Made by a program: the position numbers and the translations under genes. A stretch of 64,000 nucleotides of DNA, taken from NCBI RefSeq assembly GCF_000003815.2, contig NC_049983.1:12100283-12164282 (forward strand), read 5' to 3'. This DNA is from Branchiostoma floridae. Its lineage: Eukaryota > Chordata > Leptocardii > Amphioxiformes > Branchiostomatidae. Positions 1-15,200 of this stretch are shown here, in pieces. Positions within the stretch are counted from its first letter, which is position 1. Each line of letters starts with the position of its first letter. The notes beneath the pieces are model-generated. The model saw only the letters and a program-made list of their open reading frames with translations, was not told the origin of the DNA and ran no database searches.

Positions 1-3000
1 ACAAGGGAGGGTAGGTAAACTTACTGTCACAGTAAACAGGGCAGCTGTAGTTGAAAAACATAAGTAAACACACTGGCTATCTCAGTCGGAACTTCATTCA
101 CAATCGTTAAGGTTCAGGGAAAGAATTAAATGGCTACTGTACGTAAAATTAGGTTTGTGGTGCAAATGTTTTGTTGCAGGCCTCTACGCCTACTCAGAAA
201 CGATATCGGTATACGCCTGACCCTCAAAAGTCGCTGTTTTGCTTTGATCAATAAACAGAAAGGTTTGTTGACAAAAGTTTAAGTTTCCAGGTACTTCTAA
301 TGATTGTCTGTGCCGTCTGTTGACGCCTTATTATCCACTCTGACGTGTAAGCCATCCATCAGCAACGTAATCCCGACAACAACACGAGGGACATGATCTG
401 AGCCCGTCGTCTTTCATGACCTCGAGTTACCGAAACATCAGCGCCATCTGTAAATAAGCATCGTCATGCACATGTTGATGTCAGGCATGAAGAAATGTTG
501 GGAAATATGGGCAGATCTGTGTACATATTAAGAATTAGGTCAGGATTCTTTGTTGTTACTTCAGAAATGATTATATTAAGTTATTAACCATCTAAAGCTT
601 CATTATTACCAGAGATCATTTAAGCTAAAATGACGAGGTTCCCAGTGAATCAATCAATCTATTACCGGTAGAGGTGCGTCAAAAGTATTCAGCGGTCTTT
701 TTATTCATCGTACTGCAAGATCATCTACCACTTGCATGATTGTCAAATCCAAATTCTTTATTTCATGACTTTCGGATTGATTCATACAGATTGATCACGC
801 CAAACAGCGGTTGCAAGCGGTTGAGCATACTGGTCATCCATCCGGAACATGGACGGATGTCTGGCAACCCCCCATAGTTTATAAAATTAAATATTCCATC
901 TTTTCAAAAGAGACATTGATATTTGCAAGCGGGAAGGTTTCTCGCTTGGTCAGATATACAAAGTTGCAAGCCAATCCGCTTGTCAGTGCTACTTCAAAAT
1001 GTTATTTCAAACAGTGCTGTTGTTCGGCCTTGTTTGCTGTGAGACAAGCAACGTGCGCTGCAACGTGACTGGTCATGGATCCGTGCCTTAAGAGGGCAGC
1101 AATCAAGACATCTCCTTCTGAAGTACAGACAAGGAAAGACAAGACAAGGTCAGCCTTTCGTCCGGAAATCAGGGTAAAGGATTCTAGGATAGCTTGTTTC
1201 CCTCGTAAGCCACTTGCTTTGAAGAAGATATCATATACCTGAAGTACCTATACAATAGTCTGAGCTGACACAGCGAAAACTGCAATGTACAGGCCACCAA
1301 CGACGCCCATCTTGTTTTAAACTTACGGTGGGTCGGCAGCCAGCAAGGGACAAAGGGCACAGGTGTTTTATTATCATTTTGATACCAGGTATATTATGGC
1401 GTTGTTATTGCATCCAGTGAATGAAAAATGAGTGCCGAGTCATCTATTGAAATTAGATGCTCGTAGTCGGCTCAATACGAATGCCTTGATGAGTTCTCCT
1501 GTTAACTATACCGACTGGGTAAACATTTGCACAGCAATGAATTTGGCTGTGTGATACTCTTGAACTTCTGTCAGGCGCGACACTGTGGTCGACAGGTACT
1601 CGATAACTCTACTTCATCATTCCCCATTCAAGCTCACTGGACAATTGTTTTAAAAAAGATGCCACGTTCTTAATCTTACTTCACCCTTTTGTCGTACTAC
1701 AACGCCTTAAGCTCTGAAAATCTGCACTTAATATTCCACCATTTATTATATGTTCTTTATAGTGATATGATACTAAGCATTTACGTGGAAGAGAAACAAT
1801 AACCGTTTGGTGCCTGAAGTGTTAAACTTTTCACCCTTCATTTGCCATGCAGTTAATAACTATATACAACGCACAGTTTGATTGACAGCTAAAAAGAATG
1901 ACCTGTTTTCCCTCCATCTCCAGACCGTGTGCTCTTTTATTTGCCATTCCATAATATACCTCTTGTAATAACCCAGTATCCCTGGGCTAGAAATTCCGCC
2001 CTGCTGACGTTTACGGGTATTTACTTGCTCTACTTTTCGTGGCCGCAAAGTTGGTGCACATCTGCTTTTTGCATGTGTTGACGGTTATTCGGAAGCTTAA
2101 TATCTTGGTTTTTCTGTCAATGACCTGTCATCTGGAGCGAACAAACAGCTTAATTCCCTGCCATGCCCATTCAGCCGCGCCGTGTTGACCCACCTGCCCA
2201 AACCACGTCAGCGACGTGAAATCACAAACAAAAAGGCAGCAATAGTCGCCATGGCTCCACAAGTACGGAAGCTATGTGGAGCCTCGCCTGTCGTCCTAAA
2301 ACCTCCTCCATCTTCCCTAAGGGTCTGCATGCAGGTGGAGGGTGCAATTTTTTCTCCTCGCTTCAAAGAAAAGGCTTGAAAAAGGAGGTAATTCATCAAG
2401 TCCTTATGGTCAGAATTTCAAGGAACTCCTTTTTGTCAAGAGATCAGGATATGTTGAAATTTGAAGTGGGAGTCTCGCAAGACTCAAGATGTTATCGAAA
2501 AAGAGCTTTCCCCTAATCTTACCTTTGATGACGTCATTCTGAGAGGTGTAAGGGTTTTCTAACATATATGTGACGTCACATAGCAGGAACAGGAAAACAT
2601 CTTCGTTGCGCATGTCTGAGTTCCAATAGCATGCATGATGTCCAAGCACTAACAAGCATCAGCTTGTCTTTGTTGCCATGTGCTTACTTTCTTCTTTAAA
2701 GGATTTGGATGTAATTTCAGAGAAATAGAAGAAACTTGTAGCATCCTGGCGTTTTCTGGTACATCCGCTGGTAATTAGTCACCATATTGCTTACAAATGT
2801 AGATCTTGAAATTTTGTAAATTCAGACCTCATGATTCATTTCCCCTTAATGGTTTTCCGGACGAAAAAAATCAATTCTACATTCATGTATAAATTTATTA
2901 TATGGTGATGATCTTTAGAACAGTGACCAATATGTCAGGTCATTGATGTCAATGCTCGGACATTGCTTTCCTTGAGGATGTCCAGCAGATCCTTTCATCT

Positions 3001-6000
3001 CTTTTAATTGATGTCATGCGTCTTAGTCCAGACGTTGAATTGACATGTTTGTTTAATTTGGCAAAGGCTGTCCTTCCACCACCGTGACATCCCTAAACCG
3101 TATTGTCCCAGGAGATCAGTTTTGAACTCTTGTTGGTTTTGCTGATGTAAAGTGATTGCGTTTACTAATCCAGCCCAGACACTCATCGAGTACAGAAACT
3201 GGCGCGAATCTCACAGATAAGACAATTCTGTCTCCTGTTGTTGTTTTTTGGGATGACATCATTGACGCAGCTTTACTGCACCGTCTGACAACAAAATCTC
3301 CGATAAACTAGCTTTAGTAGAGGAATCTGTTTTCTTCAAAGCTGAATACCAGTGGCACATGCTATCCCAGCAGGTTTCAGTTGACTGGTGAGTAATAGTA
3401 GAGCTTCTCCCATCCTGTTCTTCTAAGATATGAAGTAGAAAGGAAAAGCAGCATAATCTTATCCAATTGTAAACAAGGGCGACAATCATTTGATCCAATC
3501 ACTGCAAACGCAAGTGTAAGAATTCCTCTGTGTTCTCAGTTGTTGATCTATTTTTATGTCTTATGTGATAACTGCTAGTCACTGAGATTACATAACTATA
3601 ACTGCTGCCCAATATTCAAAAGAAGAAACAACAGCAAGATCATAATGCCAGGTCTAAGGTCCTGTCTGCGCATGAATATTACTAGTAGTTCCTGTGTCAG
3701 CGATTCATGAAGTTCGAGGCAATGCTTGTTGAAGGACGCCAGCAATACTGGAAACAATCCAACCATACGATCTTGTCTGAATCCATGGGGATTCTTACAA
3801 TGCGATAGTTTCATTCCCCCTTGGCTTGTTTACCTCCTTTCAATGACCTTCAATGCCGCCCGGCAAGTTAAAATCGTTCCTGTCAAGTTTAAGAAGTCTC
3901 AGCCTGCGCGCTTGGCGGTAGTACCCTTAATGTCTAGCTATGGGTGTTGGGTCTCTTGAGCCTGATTACCCGCACAGTGGTGTGAAAAATGTTCACCTTA
4001 AGACGCAGATAAAAGGAAATGGTTTAAGCAACTTAACTTGAGGAGAAATGAATATCTCTTAAACACGATTTACATGAAGCAGGAGACCTGGAGGCCTTAC
4101 ACCTGTGTGTTGTACGCTTATCTCCAAGGTTGGTAAAACCCACGGGGATTTCTCCTGACCTTTCCTGCCTGATTAAAGTCCTACTGTTACGCTAGAGAAT
4201 GTAAGACTTGACCTTGGTGGTGGAAGCAAACAGAGTTTCAGATCGATTCTAACCCACACAGAGCTAGAATGCACCGCGTTACCATTACATTTGTGCAACG
4301 CATTTGGACATTATAAAATTGTTCTATCTACCTGAGTCGGAACGAAATTAAACAAAATCACGAAATATTCAACGATAGAAGACCAAGTTAAGCCAATGTT
4401 ATCAACACACCTGGAAGCATTTTTGTTCATTTTTTTCAGGTTTGTTTAAGCTACTTATAGGCGAACTATGAAAAGTTATGGTCTTCATCCCAGACTACCG
4501 TACATACATGTAACGTTACACAGGTGAACACGACCTTTTCTAACGTTATATCCCAGACTACTGTACGTACATGTACTCAGGTGAACACGACACGGGTCTC
4601 TCCACTTCCCTTCGCGCGTGGCAGGTCTGACCTATCACCAACCCCGCTGTCACGTGATCACAACGCTGGGTGTTAGATAAGAGGCCACTTAACCGTTTGA
4701 GGTCAGTCCCAAAGCCAGGCAAACAACCTGCCGTCGCCAGGACAAGAGGGGTGAGTGGCGGGAAATATTGATGATTGTTCCATGTTTTTATATTACTTGG
4801 GTTTTATTATAGATATGGTGTCGAGGGTCTAGGCAAGGGCAGTCATGACATGTGCATTGCCTCGTGAGGGGTAGAGAAAATGTTGCATAGGAATACAGAA
4901 GTTGTTGCAGCAAAGGGAACTGGCGGCATGTTCAACATCGTTGGGCGTTGGCGTCAGGCATTGATTCCTTGTCATAGCTCTTCCACTTGACGACATGGCA
5001 TTGTGTGAGAAATTATTGGGTGCAAATTTAGGCGGGACCTGCACAATGCAGCCTCTATGTCATGTCGTGCAGAGGGTTAATCGATTACTCGTGTATGCTG
5101 TACACGTCAAAACATTACTTTCTCTGGAAGAAAGATATCCAAGTATTCTAGATGATCTCAGTCATTGGTATATTTCTTGGTGTTGGAAAGATTAGGATGA
5201 AGCTCCTACGTCATGTGACGTCATGTCAACATACAACCTCTTTGTTCACTGATCTAAATCATAGTATTGTTTACAGTTTTGTCGCACCGGTGTAAACATG
5301 CAGAATTTAACGCGAAAGACTACCTATTATTGTATTGTTGAGTTGTGGATGGTCGGACCAAGCCCACCGGAACTGTTATTTTTTCCTTGATGTCCCCTTT
5401 CTATAGCACAACAAAACAACACTGTTTTCTGTGGCACAACAACAAAACAACATTGTTTGCTAAATGAACGCCTGAGAGATGACAAAGTATTTGAAGATGT
5501 CGAAACAAGATAGATAGGTAATTAAGATACAAGTTTGCTTTCGACGGTGTGTTTATGAATTGGACGCCAGGTGTAAACAATAGTTTTCTTGGATTTAAAG
5601 TGTTGCACACACGTAGAATACAAATTGACGGGAGCATGTTTTGGAATTGCGATAGTTGAGAGAGATTTGATGGGGGTTATGCGGAACAATACCGGACCGA
5701 CGCCGTTGGGCACGTCTGCTTTCTCTCCTGAACAGACACCACGTGCGACAGCAGTCTGATTACACCTGCATTGTCCCGGAGAACTCAGCCGAGGCAGCCG
5801 CGGGCGGACAAACAGCCCCGTTTGCCTTGCTGACAGCCCCTTGTACTGTACACACATGGCTGCTGTCACCTGTCTTTGTATTTCCCGCGCTGTGATTGAA
5901 CTGTGATGTTGACTTTATGTATCGTCCTTTCGGTAAATAAGACCAACAATGTCACTGCGAATTCAGGAAAAAAAACTGTATGGGTACCAGGGCCTGAAAG

Positions 6001-8640
6001 TATGGATCATGATGCTCAGAGCTTAGCAGGTATTTGTGATCAAAAGACGCCATTTATCACTGCAGTGCCGCTGCGGGCCCAGATTTTGAGGGGAATGATC
6101 CGTGACATAGTCATTCCGGAGCTCATGGGAAGACCTGTAATTATAGAACAATCACTGTCTTTTTACACTTACCGTAGCAAGCCTAACAGCGGTAGCATAC
6201 CAATATCAAAGTGTTTCAACATGTACATGCATTTTTACCGTTTTTAGATAGAAAATGCCAAGGCAGCCCGCACCAAAGTTGAGAGAAACGATTAAGAGTG
6301 AGGGAGAACCATTGGCTAAAGGTCAATGACCATTTGTAACGAATCAGATAACCGTATCATGTGTGCTGTGAAAATATTTAGTCACCGATCAAAGATCATT
6401 CTGATTAGATTATAACGTTACTGCCTTAGTGGTTCATTTCCGTCAGAACTTTAGGCGTCTTCAAGCGCGTACACTGGCTTGTTCAAGTTTGTTTTTGTTC
6501 ACAGGCTGTTTCGTTCATGACACTGCAGTGATTTAAGAGCTGGAAACATTGTTGTTGAATACCGTCGTGGTCTGCCTTGGCTAGGTATGGTAATTTGTCC
6601 TTCCCCATGATGCACCTGTTCCACCCACCTGTTTATTTGGTGCAGTACTGATAGAATCCGCTAAGCACGCTGCTGCACCGCAGGTTACGGTCAAAATGGA
6701 ACCTGATTTTCTAGTAGAGGACATGCACGTATATTGGATGTTAGAGAGTTGGAAAAAACTTCCTGATTCTATAGGACTATTTCATACGAAAGCTTAGAAA
6801 AACACTTTTCTGCGCATCTCTGTCACCAACAACAGATGACTAAGCCGTTTCCCCCAAAGCCCTTACTACTTTTACCTTAGAAGACACATAAAAAATCTGT
6901 CTGATATAATGTCATCATAAAGAGGATGTCATAAAAATTCCGATTAGGCAAGCATAATGTTGAGTGTAGCCAGGGCTGTGTAGTACTTCTAGGTGGTGAG
7001 TAACGATTTTGTATTGACACTAGCAGCTGCATATTCGCATGCAGGGCAATTTTAGAATACATTACACTGCAAGAACCACAATCTAAACAAACTGTCTGGG
7101 GGTGCCGCAGGTGTACGGAGAGATTTGCCTTTTCTCTTAGCGGTACGAATATTTACGTGCGTTATCTGAAACTAGTGGCGCTGGAGGTAAAGAACGTGAC
7201 TTTGATGTCAGGCTCCTATTGACTGTACTCCTTAACCTGTCGCATGGCAGGTTGGTTGATTTTTCGTTGACTTCATGATTATGCCATACTTTCATGGATC
7301 AAATCAAAGACAGGTGTGAGCTTTTATTTGGTAGACTGTGTGGTTAAGATTCTCATATAATCTATATCACCTGTCGAAAACGTCGAGAATCTATTGTCTT
7401 ACCTGCTCACTGTCCATTGTAATTTATCGTTACCCGAGTACGAAAATAGAGTTCAGAAATGTTTGACATTTTTCTTAACCAAACGAATGGCAACTCCAAC
7501 TGTCACAGCTACAATAGCCATGGGTTAATGGGACAAAGTCACTGTCAAGTGATTCATGTTGATTTTTCGTATTAACCGTGCACGTGGTTGGTGCTCCTTT
7601 ATTCCACCTGACTAATAATAGTTACACCAGTCATTCTATTGTCAAGGGTTAGAAAGGAAGTGTGTTTCTTTTGTAAGGCTGACTCAGCTGCCTGTCACTC
7701 TGCTGACATTGATACAAGTTCAAGGTTGGAAAACACGTACGAAGTACATTCTTGGCGGGATAGAACTGTTTCTGCGCTACAAGAATAAATAACAGCCTCT
7801 AAAATTTCAATAAGAGAAAAGATGAAGTCAGGTATGATCGTTTTGAGACACTTTTCGCACAGGATATTTTCTGTATCGTGTATCCCCAAATGTCGGAAGT
7901 TATTATAGACTGGCTCACTATGGTAATGGTGTTGGTGTGTTCATCACTGCGAACTTCCGATCGTACGATCTGTATGTTTTCTGAGGAAATCGTTGGAGAC
8001 AGTTTACAGGCACACCTTGGTGTTTTCTATACCCTGTGGTGTTTGATTACCGATAGATGCACGAAGTGTTTGGCTCCTGTGTCCGGGCCTTGATAACCAT
8101 CACAAGGTTCTACAGTCCTCTATCCGGAGACACGCTAACCTTGCCAGGATGTGTATTTCACGCAGACGCTCCTCGTTTACCACCAACAAGTTTGTCGCTA
8201 AACAAGAAGTGAGTTGTAGTAAAAGCAGAGAAAGCAAACACGAACTGTTCTAAACAATCTTAAAGAGCAGCAAACATGTCCATCCGGTCGGGAAAGTGTA
8301 CTTGATGTTATCTGTTACAGGTTCTTTAAAGGGGAATGTGGCCTATCCGTGCAAATGACACATGTCACATTGTCAATGGAGTGTAGAATACACAAGAAAC
8401 TCAGAAAAACACAACCACAAAAGGTTGAGACAACAACGGCACGGTTATGAAAACTAGGGTCGCTAAAGCTGGGTATAAGCCTTCGAGGGGGTAGGAAATG
8501 ACAACACGTTGTGCCCGCTCTTTGAGTAGGTTGTAGGGAGCGCGGATAGCCGTGCGCGGAGCAGTAGGGATCAGTGGGAATGTATGGAGCGCGTCTGTGG
8601 GCGCCTGACTATTATGTCCTCGCGTCACAATAGGGCGGGT
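1..8640. other. Intergenic DNA without a recognisable gene
   Basis: No open reading frame here looks like a conserved protein, and no pair of splice sites joins short frames into one. The longest frames (about 115 codons, near 5522-5869 minus and 5903-6247 plus) have no domain signature and no family I know. I see no transposon end, tRNA or rRNA. The only structured pieces are an imperfect direct repeat at 4489-4591 and a short duplicated CAACAAAACAACA tract near 5405-5460. Distal regulatory elements of the downstream RhoGEF gene could lie here but cannot be recognised from sequence alone. Confidence 0.6.
4489..4591. repeat. Imperfect direct repeat of about 45 bp
   Basis: Two copies (about 4489-4535 and 4551-4591) share TCCCAGACTAC, a GTACnTACATGTA core and the end CAGGTGAACACGAC. 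The first copy carries a few extra bases. Spacing is about 62 bp. The repeated CAGGTG is an E-box-like hexamer, but no function can be inferred from that alone. Confidence 0.6.
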
Positions 8641-9266
8641 TTCTCTGGCTTTGCTTTTGCTTTTGTATAGTTTACACGGATCGGTTGGACAAAATCGTGG
8701 CGCCATCTTGGGTCCCGCCTCCGATCCCGTCCGTTACCATGGTCACTATTGTGCCCACGTCACCTGACGGACGACAGCCGCCGTTCCACAGGTGTCACAT
8801 GTCATACCGCCGCAGGCAGGCCAAGGACCCTGTTGGCATTTTTTTCTCCCGTGGGCTTCCCTCGGCAGCTCTCCTAAGGGGGGTAGAAACGACCCACCCT
8901 ACGATGGGTGATGATGACATACGCGACAGAATAGATGTCTTAGACGACGTCGTGAGCACAAGACCACATCGTCTTGGTACAAGACAAGGAGAAGACTGGC
9001 TAACGGTCCGGCCGCAGTAGTAGTGATTAGTGGCTAGGTTAGAGTTAGAGTGTTGTAACGCAAGGGTACCACCATCGACGTGCTGTTTGTGAACGGCGAA
9101 AAGACCTACTGGAATCCTACCCTTTGAGCGCATCGAGAGATCCACGACAACTGTAATACGCTGTGTGCCCAGAACACAGCTCCTACAGGGTGACGGAAAG
9201 GAGGAACTACTGAGACCTGATAGTACTTCCCTCCTATCGTAAATCATCTCAGAGAAAAGCATAGTC
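8641..9266 (+). promoter_or_regulatory. Probable promoter and 5' UTR of the RhoGEF gene
   Basis: Base composition shifts from AT-rich to GC- and CpG-rich around 8.5-8.7 kb and stays so through the first coding exon. At about 8698-8712 is GTGGCGCCATCTTGG, which contains a YY1-type GCCATCTTG core, a motif common near the start site of TATA-less animal promoters. Close behind is CACGTCACCTGACG (E-box/CRE-like). No TATA box is placed to fit. An in-frame TAA at 9240-9242 closes the frame upstream of the ATG at 9267, so the interval up to that ATG reads as 5' UTR. The exact start site is inference. Confidence 0.45.
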
Positions 9267-12200
9267 ATGGCACATAGACATTGGAGTGTTGACGAAGAGG
9301 TGAACTTTATTATCCAGGACCTGGGAGGTTCTAGTGTGACGAGGAGGGCCAGTGCCCCGGACATCACCAGGAGAAGACTCAGTCTGCCGGCGGACAGGCG
9401 AGCAGGAGAGGCCGAGCGGACCGGACAGGGCACGGGACACCGGGACCTGCAGAACGCACTCCAGGTTAGGAACAGATTCTTTATGTCTGTCACAATCGTC
9501 ATCAGGCTATTGGCATTGGTAGAAAACAATTTTGGGTCATTGCTCCTAGGTGAGGTGAGGTGAGATGTTCTATGGACATACGCCCTGCTAATATACTCTC
9601 TCCCCTGCCAACCTATAAGTGATCATTTGTTTTTATACTAGGATTATGATAGCGTGTACAATAGCGATAACGTTAGCTATCAATAGGATGACTTTGTTCC
9701 TGACAATTGCAGTAAAATCTTCGTATGTAGTCTGAATGATACAGTCATGCTGTTACTCATGATGGCATAATGTCATAGATATTCGGTTAGTACTGCACTC
9801 GGTGAATCACGTAGTTTGTTGAAAAACATATCAATCATAGAAGACTGCAGGTCAATGCACATCATTCGTGTGTTACGATCCGTGTAACAGCGCGCGGGAC
9901 ATTGCCTTACCTTTTCGGTTCTCCTTTGTCATACCAGTCCCTAATTATAGAGCACGGTCGTGCCCCGGCCAACAGCGAAGTACAACTGCAGCCCAAAGTG
10001 AATCACTCACCGTGCAATGGTGACTGAGCAATCAATGTCAGAGATGAATAGATACTTCAAATCGGTATTCAAATATATCAGTTGGGCTCGTAGCAACCCG
10101 GGAACGCCGTAAGGTGTCTAGATGAACCGGACTTCCTTTTCCCATGTCTGGTTGGAGATTTCTGACGAGTTTTTTTGTGTGTGATCTTAATCACACTAAT
10201 CTGCCTCTTGGCTGGGGTTTTCTTGTAACAGCTGCTCCCTGCCTGGTTACGGGCCCAACACATACTGGCGTTTCTAAGTTGGGCATGTAAGTTGTTTAAA
10301 CGATGCCATCTTCTTCAATTAGCGAAGAGAAATGCGATTGCACAGTGAGAACGACCAAGGCAGTGTCTAGCAAACTTCGAAAGCGCCATAAAATCTAATC
10401 AAAGCAATAAAGGCCACTTCCATGTTTTAATCCAATGTGTGTAGTCTTTAAGCTGTTGCATCGTCATAAACACCTTTATGTCTCCGAAGACTTGTGGAGG
10501 AAGCGTTTTCACGCCAGCGCTGTTCCTACACTAAGTAATGAATAGCACCGACAGCCCTGTTATCAGTAGACAGAAATGACAAGGCGGTTAACATGTTACA
10601 ACAAACCGTACAGAACTGCGGTGGGAGGGTGACAAGTACCAGGCAACAATCGAGAAAACCTCTCAACCGTCGGCCAAAGATCAGGCGCAAGTACTAACGT
10701 ATACGTGGAGGACCTTGTGTTGTTGAAAGGCCTTACTCTAACAACCTTGATCTCAAGTTGAGGATTATTTCAGGGCTTACTGGATCAACGTCACACACTC
10801 TGTAGTAAATACAACTTTCTGGGTCGCCACCTTGTCAGGGAGGTATCACGGAATGTGGCAATGTTATCATAAATTCCTCTCTCTTACTTGCCCGGTGATG
10901 CTCACTTTACAATGATAACTAACTTGTAGCATCAAAACAAGCGTAGTCAAATACATAGCCATTGAGCTTGTCGACCAATCTACCACATCATAAAATCACT
11001 ATCGGCATAGATTTGACGGTAATTATCTCAAAAGAACTAGTGTTACCTAGATATGACCTGCTGTCTGAAATGTTCTCTGAGAGGGACCTAAATTTAGTTG
11101 GAAACTCCAAATATATCTTAATTACTTGTAGCAGCTCATTTTATTAATTGCCTACATCCATACTTACGATAGAACATAATCTAATAAGGAGACTATGTTT
11201 GCATGTTTAGGTTATCCAGAAGACAATCGTGGCGATGTCGGAGCCCCGCCCTCCCCCCAGGACCACGTCCATCTCGTCTCTGCCTGACGCAGGCTCAGGG
11301 ACGTCACCCAAGTACCCCGGGCAGATGGAGCGCGGTCAGATGGCTGATTACGAGGCTACCTTCATGGCGCTCGAGCGGGAGAACGAGATACTAAAGGTAA
11401 ATCATTTAAAAGTAAAAAAAAAGAGTATTCCTATGAAAATTCAGGTTATCAAAGTTATTTTGTACATTCAGCCTGATCTTTTCGAAACATGAAATCTTGC
11501 AAATTTTAAGTTTCATATTTGATACTGTTTAACCCGCTACGAAGATTATCAAAACCGATTTTGTAGATTATAGCCTCATCTGTTTGAAACACAAAATCTT
11601 GTAATTCTAGTTTCAATGTCGATATTTTCTAACCCGCTACAACTGTTCCCCTGTCTTACAGAGTAAGCTCCAGAACGCCATGCGGCGGGAGATCCAGGCC
11701 CTGCGCACCAGTAAGAAACTGGCTCGGGACAACCACAAGCTGAAGCAGGTCGTGCTGAAACAAGAGGAGGCAGGGCACGGGCAACAAGGTAGGAGCTACA
11801 CAGTTTTTAAACGAAACCTGGATGGTAATCCTTTGGAACTACTGTAGGGGTAGCTGTTGGTTAATCAAGACTTTGATAATAATATCCGTCTTAATTCCCT
11901 GCCTTGTTTGACATTTGTTAGTTTAGTCCTAGGTTTAGCTTATTTGTTCAGTTCCTGGTGGTGTAAAATCCCTTCAAAGGTTATTCCTTTGAATACTCAT
12001 GAATATATACAAACTAATAATGCGTTGACAGCACATGGATTACAGTCAACAATACTGATTAGCAGAAGACACAAAAACTGATAACAAGGAATACTTTGCG
12101 TTCTTCATTTCTCTCTGTTGTACCACCAATTGAAGATGTTTATCATTACCCCCTGCTATCAGATAATTAGCTACAATTATTCCTAACCACCCCACTTACC

Positions 12201-15200
12201 CCTGCTCAGGTACAGGTGTGCACACAAGGTGTGTTACCTGCCACAGGTACTCTAACAAAGTGGAACACCGTCCACAATATCCGTACTAACATCTGTGCAA
12301 CAATAACGGCAGTTTGTCTAGCTGACCTCTTGTATGAAGTGTTATAGACTGGCCCTTTCCCATTTAGCGCTCTGCGAGCTTTATGAATATTCAGTACATT
12401 CGTCAATGTCCAATTCTATGGACAACTTTCGGAAAGGAGAACATCAAGCTTCAGATCATGTAGGTTTGATTTTTTTCGTTTTAGACATCTCTAGATCTAC
12501 GCTACACCGTACAAAATCAGTTAAAGGGCACTACTAAACTCAATGTGGTCTACTATAGATTGCTTGACTTTGAAAGAGGTGCGAGCCGTTCTATTGCCTG
12601 TAATATCTTTGGCAAACAGTAAGGATAAAAGAATCTCTCTATTTGTCAGCCTCTTGTTGATGGTATTTGGGCCATCATCTATTGCAAATGGGTTTGATGA
12701 TGCTACAGAATGATGATGCAGCAGTGTCTTGTAGTGATAGGGGGACACTAACGAACCATATCGAGTCTAGACAAACTCTAATGTTATGTATTTGGGACTA
12801 AAAAAACTGAAATGAAACTTTTGTGAGAAACATAACTGAACAGGCGTATCACTTATCTAAATTCCGAAGGCCTTTATTCCGTTTTCTGTTGGCACAACAA
12901 TATAACCAAAACAATGGGACAAAGAACTGTCAACGTCCTCTCACAAGGTTAGAGTCGGGTAGTTAGCCTTACATACTTCACAAATGTATCACTGGCCTTT
13001 CTGTGGCAACAACGTTCTTATCAGAGTGTGGGGAAACAAGAAACAACGACAAATCTGGTGTTTTTGTCCCAGACCGGAATATATCTTATTTATTTGTGGT
13101 ATTTAAAGAAGAGGCATGTGACGAAGGCTGTGCGAAAATAAAGGGAGTTGGCCCACCTTACATCTGCACATACCGACTCGGTGCGTCAGCCGTGACCACA
13201 CGAAAAGTAGCGGGAAATTCTAGACATTTGTACAAGAGTAACGTGACGTTTGTGAGGAGTGCTATGTGGTGTGAATCGGCCTGGATTCAGCTGTATGTTT
13301 TTGGTCAGGAAACGAGAATAAAACACGCGTCCTAGATAGTTGGGATACCAGAACAGCCTATTCGCACTCACATACCGGCCACCTGTCTCGCCAAACCGTC
13401 TTACTCACACAGAACGGAGGCGATGTCCCGACATTGTACCCAACAGGGATATCAGTGTTGGTTAGGATTTGAATGTCACCGACTTTTTCCTTGAACTTCT
13501 GCAAGAAACCTTATCCTTATCCGAGGACAAGTTGTCGCCACGTTACTTTTACACTTATCCTAACAAAAGAAACAGAACTTTGACAGAAAGTATCGGTTTT
13601 CGGCGGCGACAATGCCGGAGTATGTGTACACTGCCGGCCGGGCATGTATGGGCCCTTTCACCGCGTGTTTTCCTAGCGAGAGGTATTGACTCAATACGGT
13701 AAGGTAATACATAGCTGTCACCTGCTCTCTCGGCAGATTGACAGGGCAGAGAAAGGCGGCCAGCCCACGGTTACTGCGGACTAATTTCTCTATTTACCTA
13801 CGATTCTGGGGACTTAAATGGCCTCTTGATGATTTGGCGTTGATAGGGTAGGAAAAGTCTGTAGCCTGGCGGTTCAACAATGCACCGGTGTGGTGTGGCG
13901 GCGGCCTTTTCATATGCCATGATATTCACCTTTGGTGACCACTAATTAGTGACAAAAATAATATACTTAAATGAACAATGAATCACCTAATTACTTCAAA
14001 CGTCGTTGGTGATTAAAGTTTTCCCAACACTGATTTGGCCGTCACGAAACTTTTGTTGACATTTCGGCTTTACCTGCACGTCTGGGCGGTAATTAATGAC
14101 TAAACAGTGTCCAAACAACACACGATACGGTAGAAAGTGGAAGCTGGGATATCGTTATCCTCGGTTCATTGCCGACAGTTATAAGTGTGTTGTAGTACGT
14201 GCGGAAACGTGAAATGGTAGACAGGACGGCCACGTGCACCCCGGGACCACCCTGCATCAACAACAGGAACTGGAACGCTCTCAAGTACACGTAAGGTCTG
14301 TAGTCTGTCTCAGAACAGGTAATACAAGATCAGTGTGAGTTACAGACCTCAAACCCTAACAAGGCCGTTCAATTGTGCAGTTAATCAGTTTATTTGTATT
14401 TGATAACTTTTCCTAGGACCAAATCTTTTTCCTCTTCTTCAAAATAACCTCTTAGGCGACCCAACCGTACCAACTGTACAATTCAGTTATGTCACTATTA
14501 CTCCAGCCCTTGCTTCCAGGTAAAGTAAACAAACTTTAGTATATTGTCACTTCTGGATGATTTTCTTTTTCCGCTGTTTTCCGCGTATCTTTAACACACA
14601 AGGCATCTCAAAATGATGAGGATGATACTGATCATGACAAGTTGCTACATTAATACCAGGTATCCGACACTTAGTCTCCCATTCTAGAGCGTATATTGAA
14701 TATATGATGACAGCGTGTTATCTGGTCTACTCCCTTCTTCGTCTTGTGCGGTCCCACATTATAGGCCATCATAGTAAAGGACTCCGCTTATTGACGTCAT
14801 GTGAGAATGATATGTATGAGATAGGCACGTGCTTTATGTCATCCTACAAGGAGGAAGGATGAAAAATTGACTTATTTGTTTGTGCAATCTTTAGCACAAG
14901 GTCATTCGTAGAGAAGGAAAAAAAGACAGATTGTTTTATTCTAATCTCATCAAAATAGTACGACATCTATGTATAGAAGTAAGACAAAGAGACGCATTGC
15001 AGCCCTCCACAATAGACGCCAGAGAACACGTTTGGATAAGAAGGTCTGACAATAGGAGTGCCGTGAAACACCATACAAAAGACGCGTCCAGTTATTTTCG
15101 TCGCCATCTGGCGACACCTGAAACTACTAAAGAACACACCTGAGCATTGCCTCAACAAGGGTCAGAGGTCAGCGGGGTGTACTGGTATTGTGTGGAATCA

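Noticed and set aside
5522-5869. 115-codon minus-strand frame
   Set aside because: No recognisable domain, no splice partners and no supporting promoter or poly(A) context.
8795-9529. 244-codon minus-strand frame
   Set aside because: It is antisense to the CpG-rich 5' UTR and first exon of the RhoGEF gene and shows no domain; GC-rich DNA has few stops.
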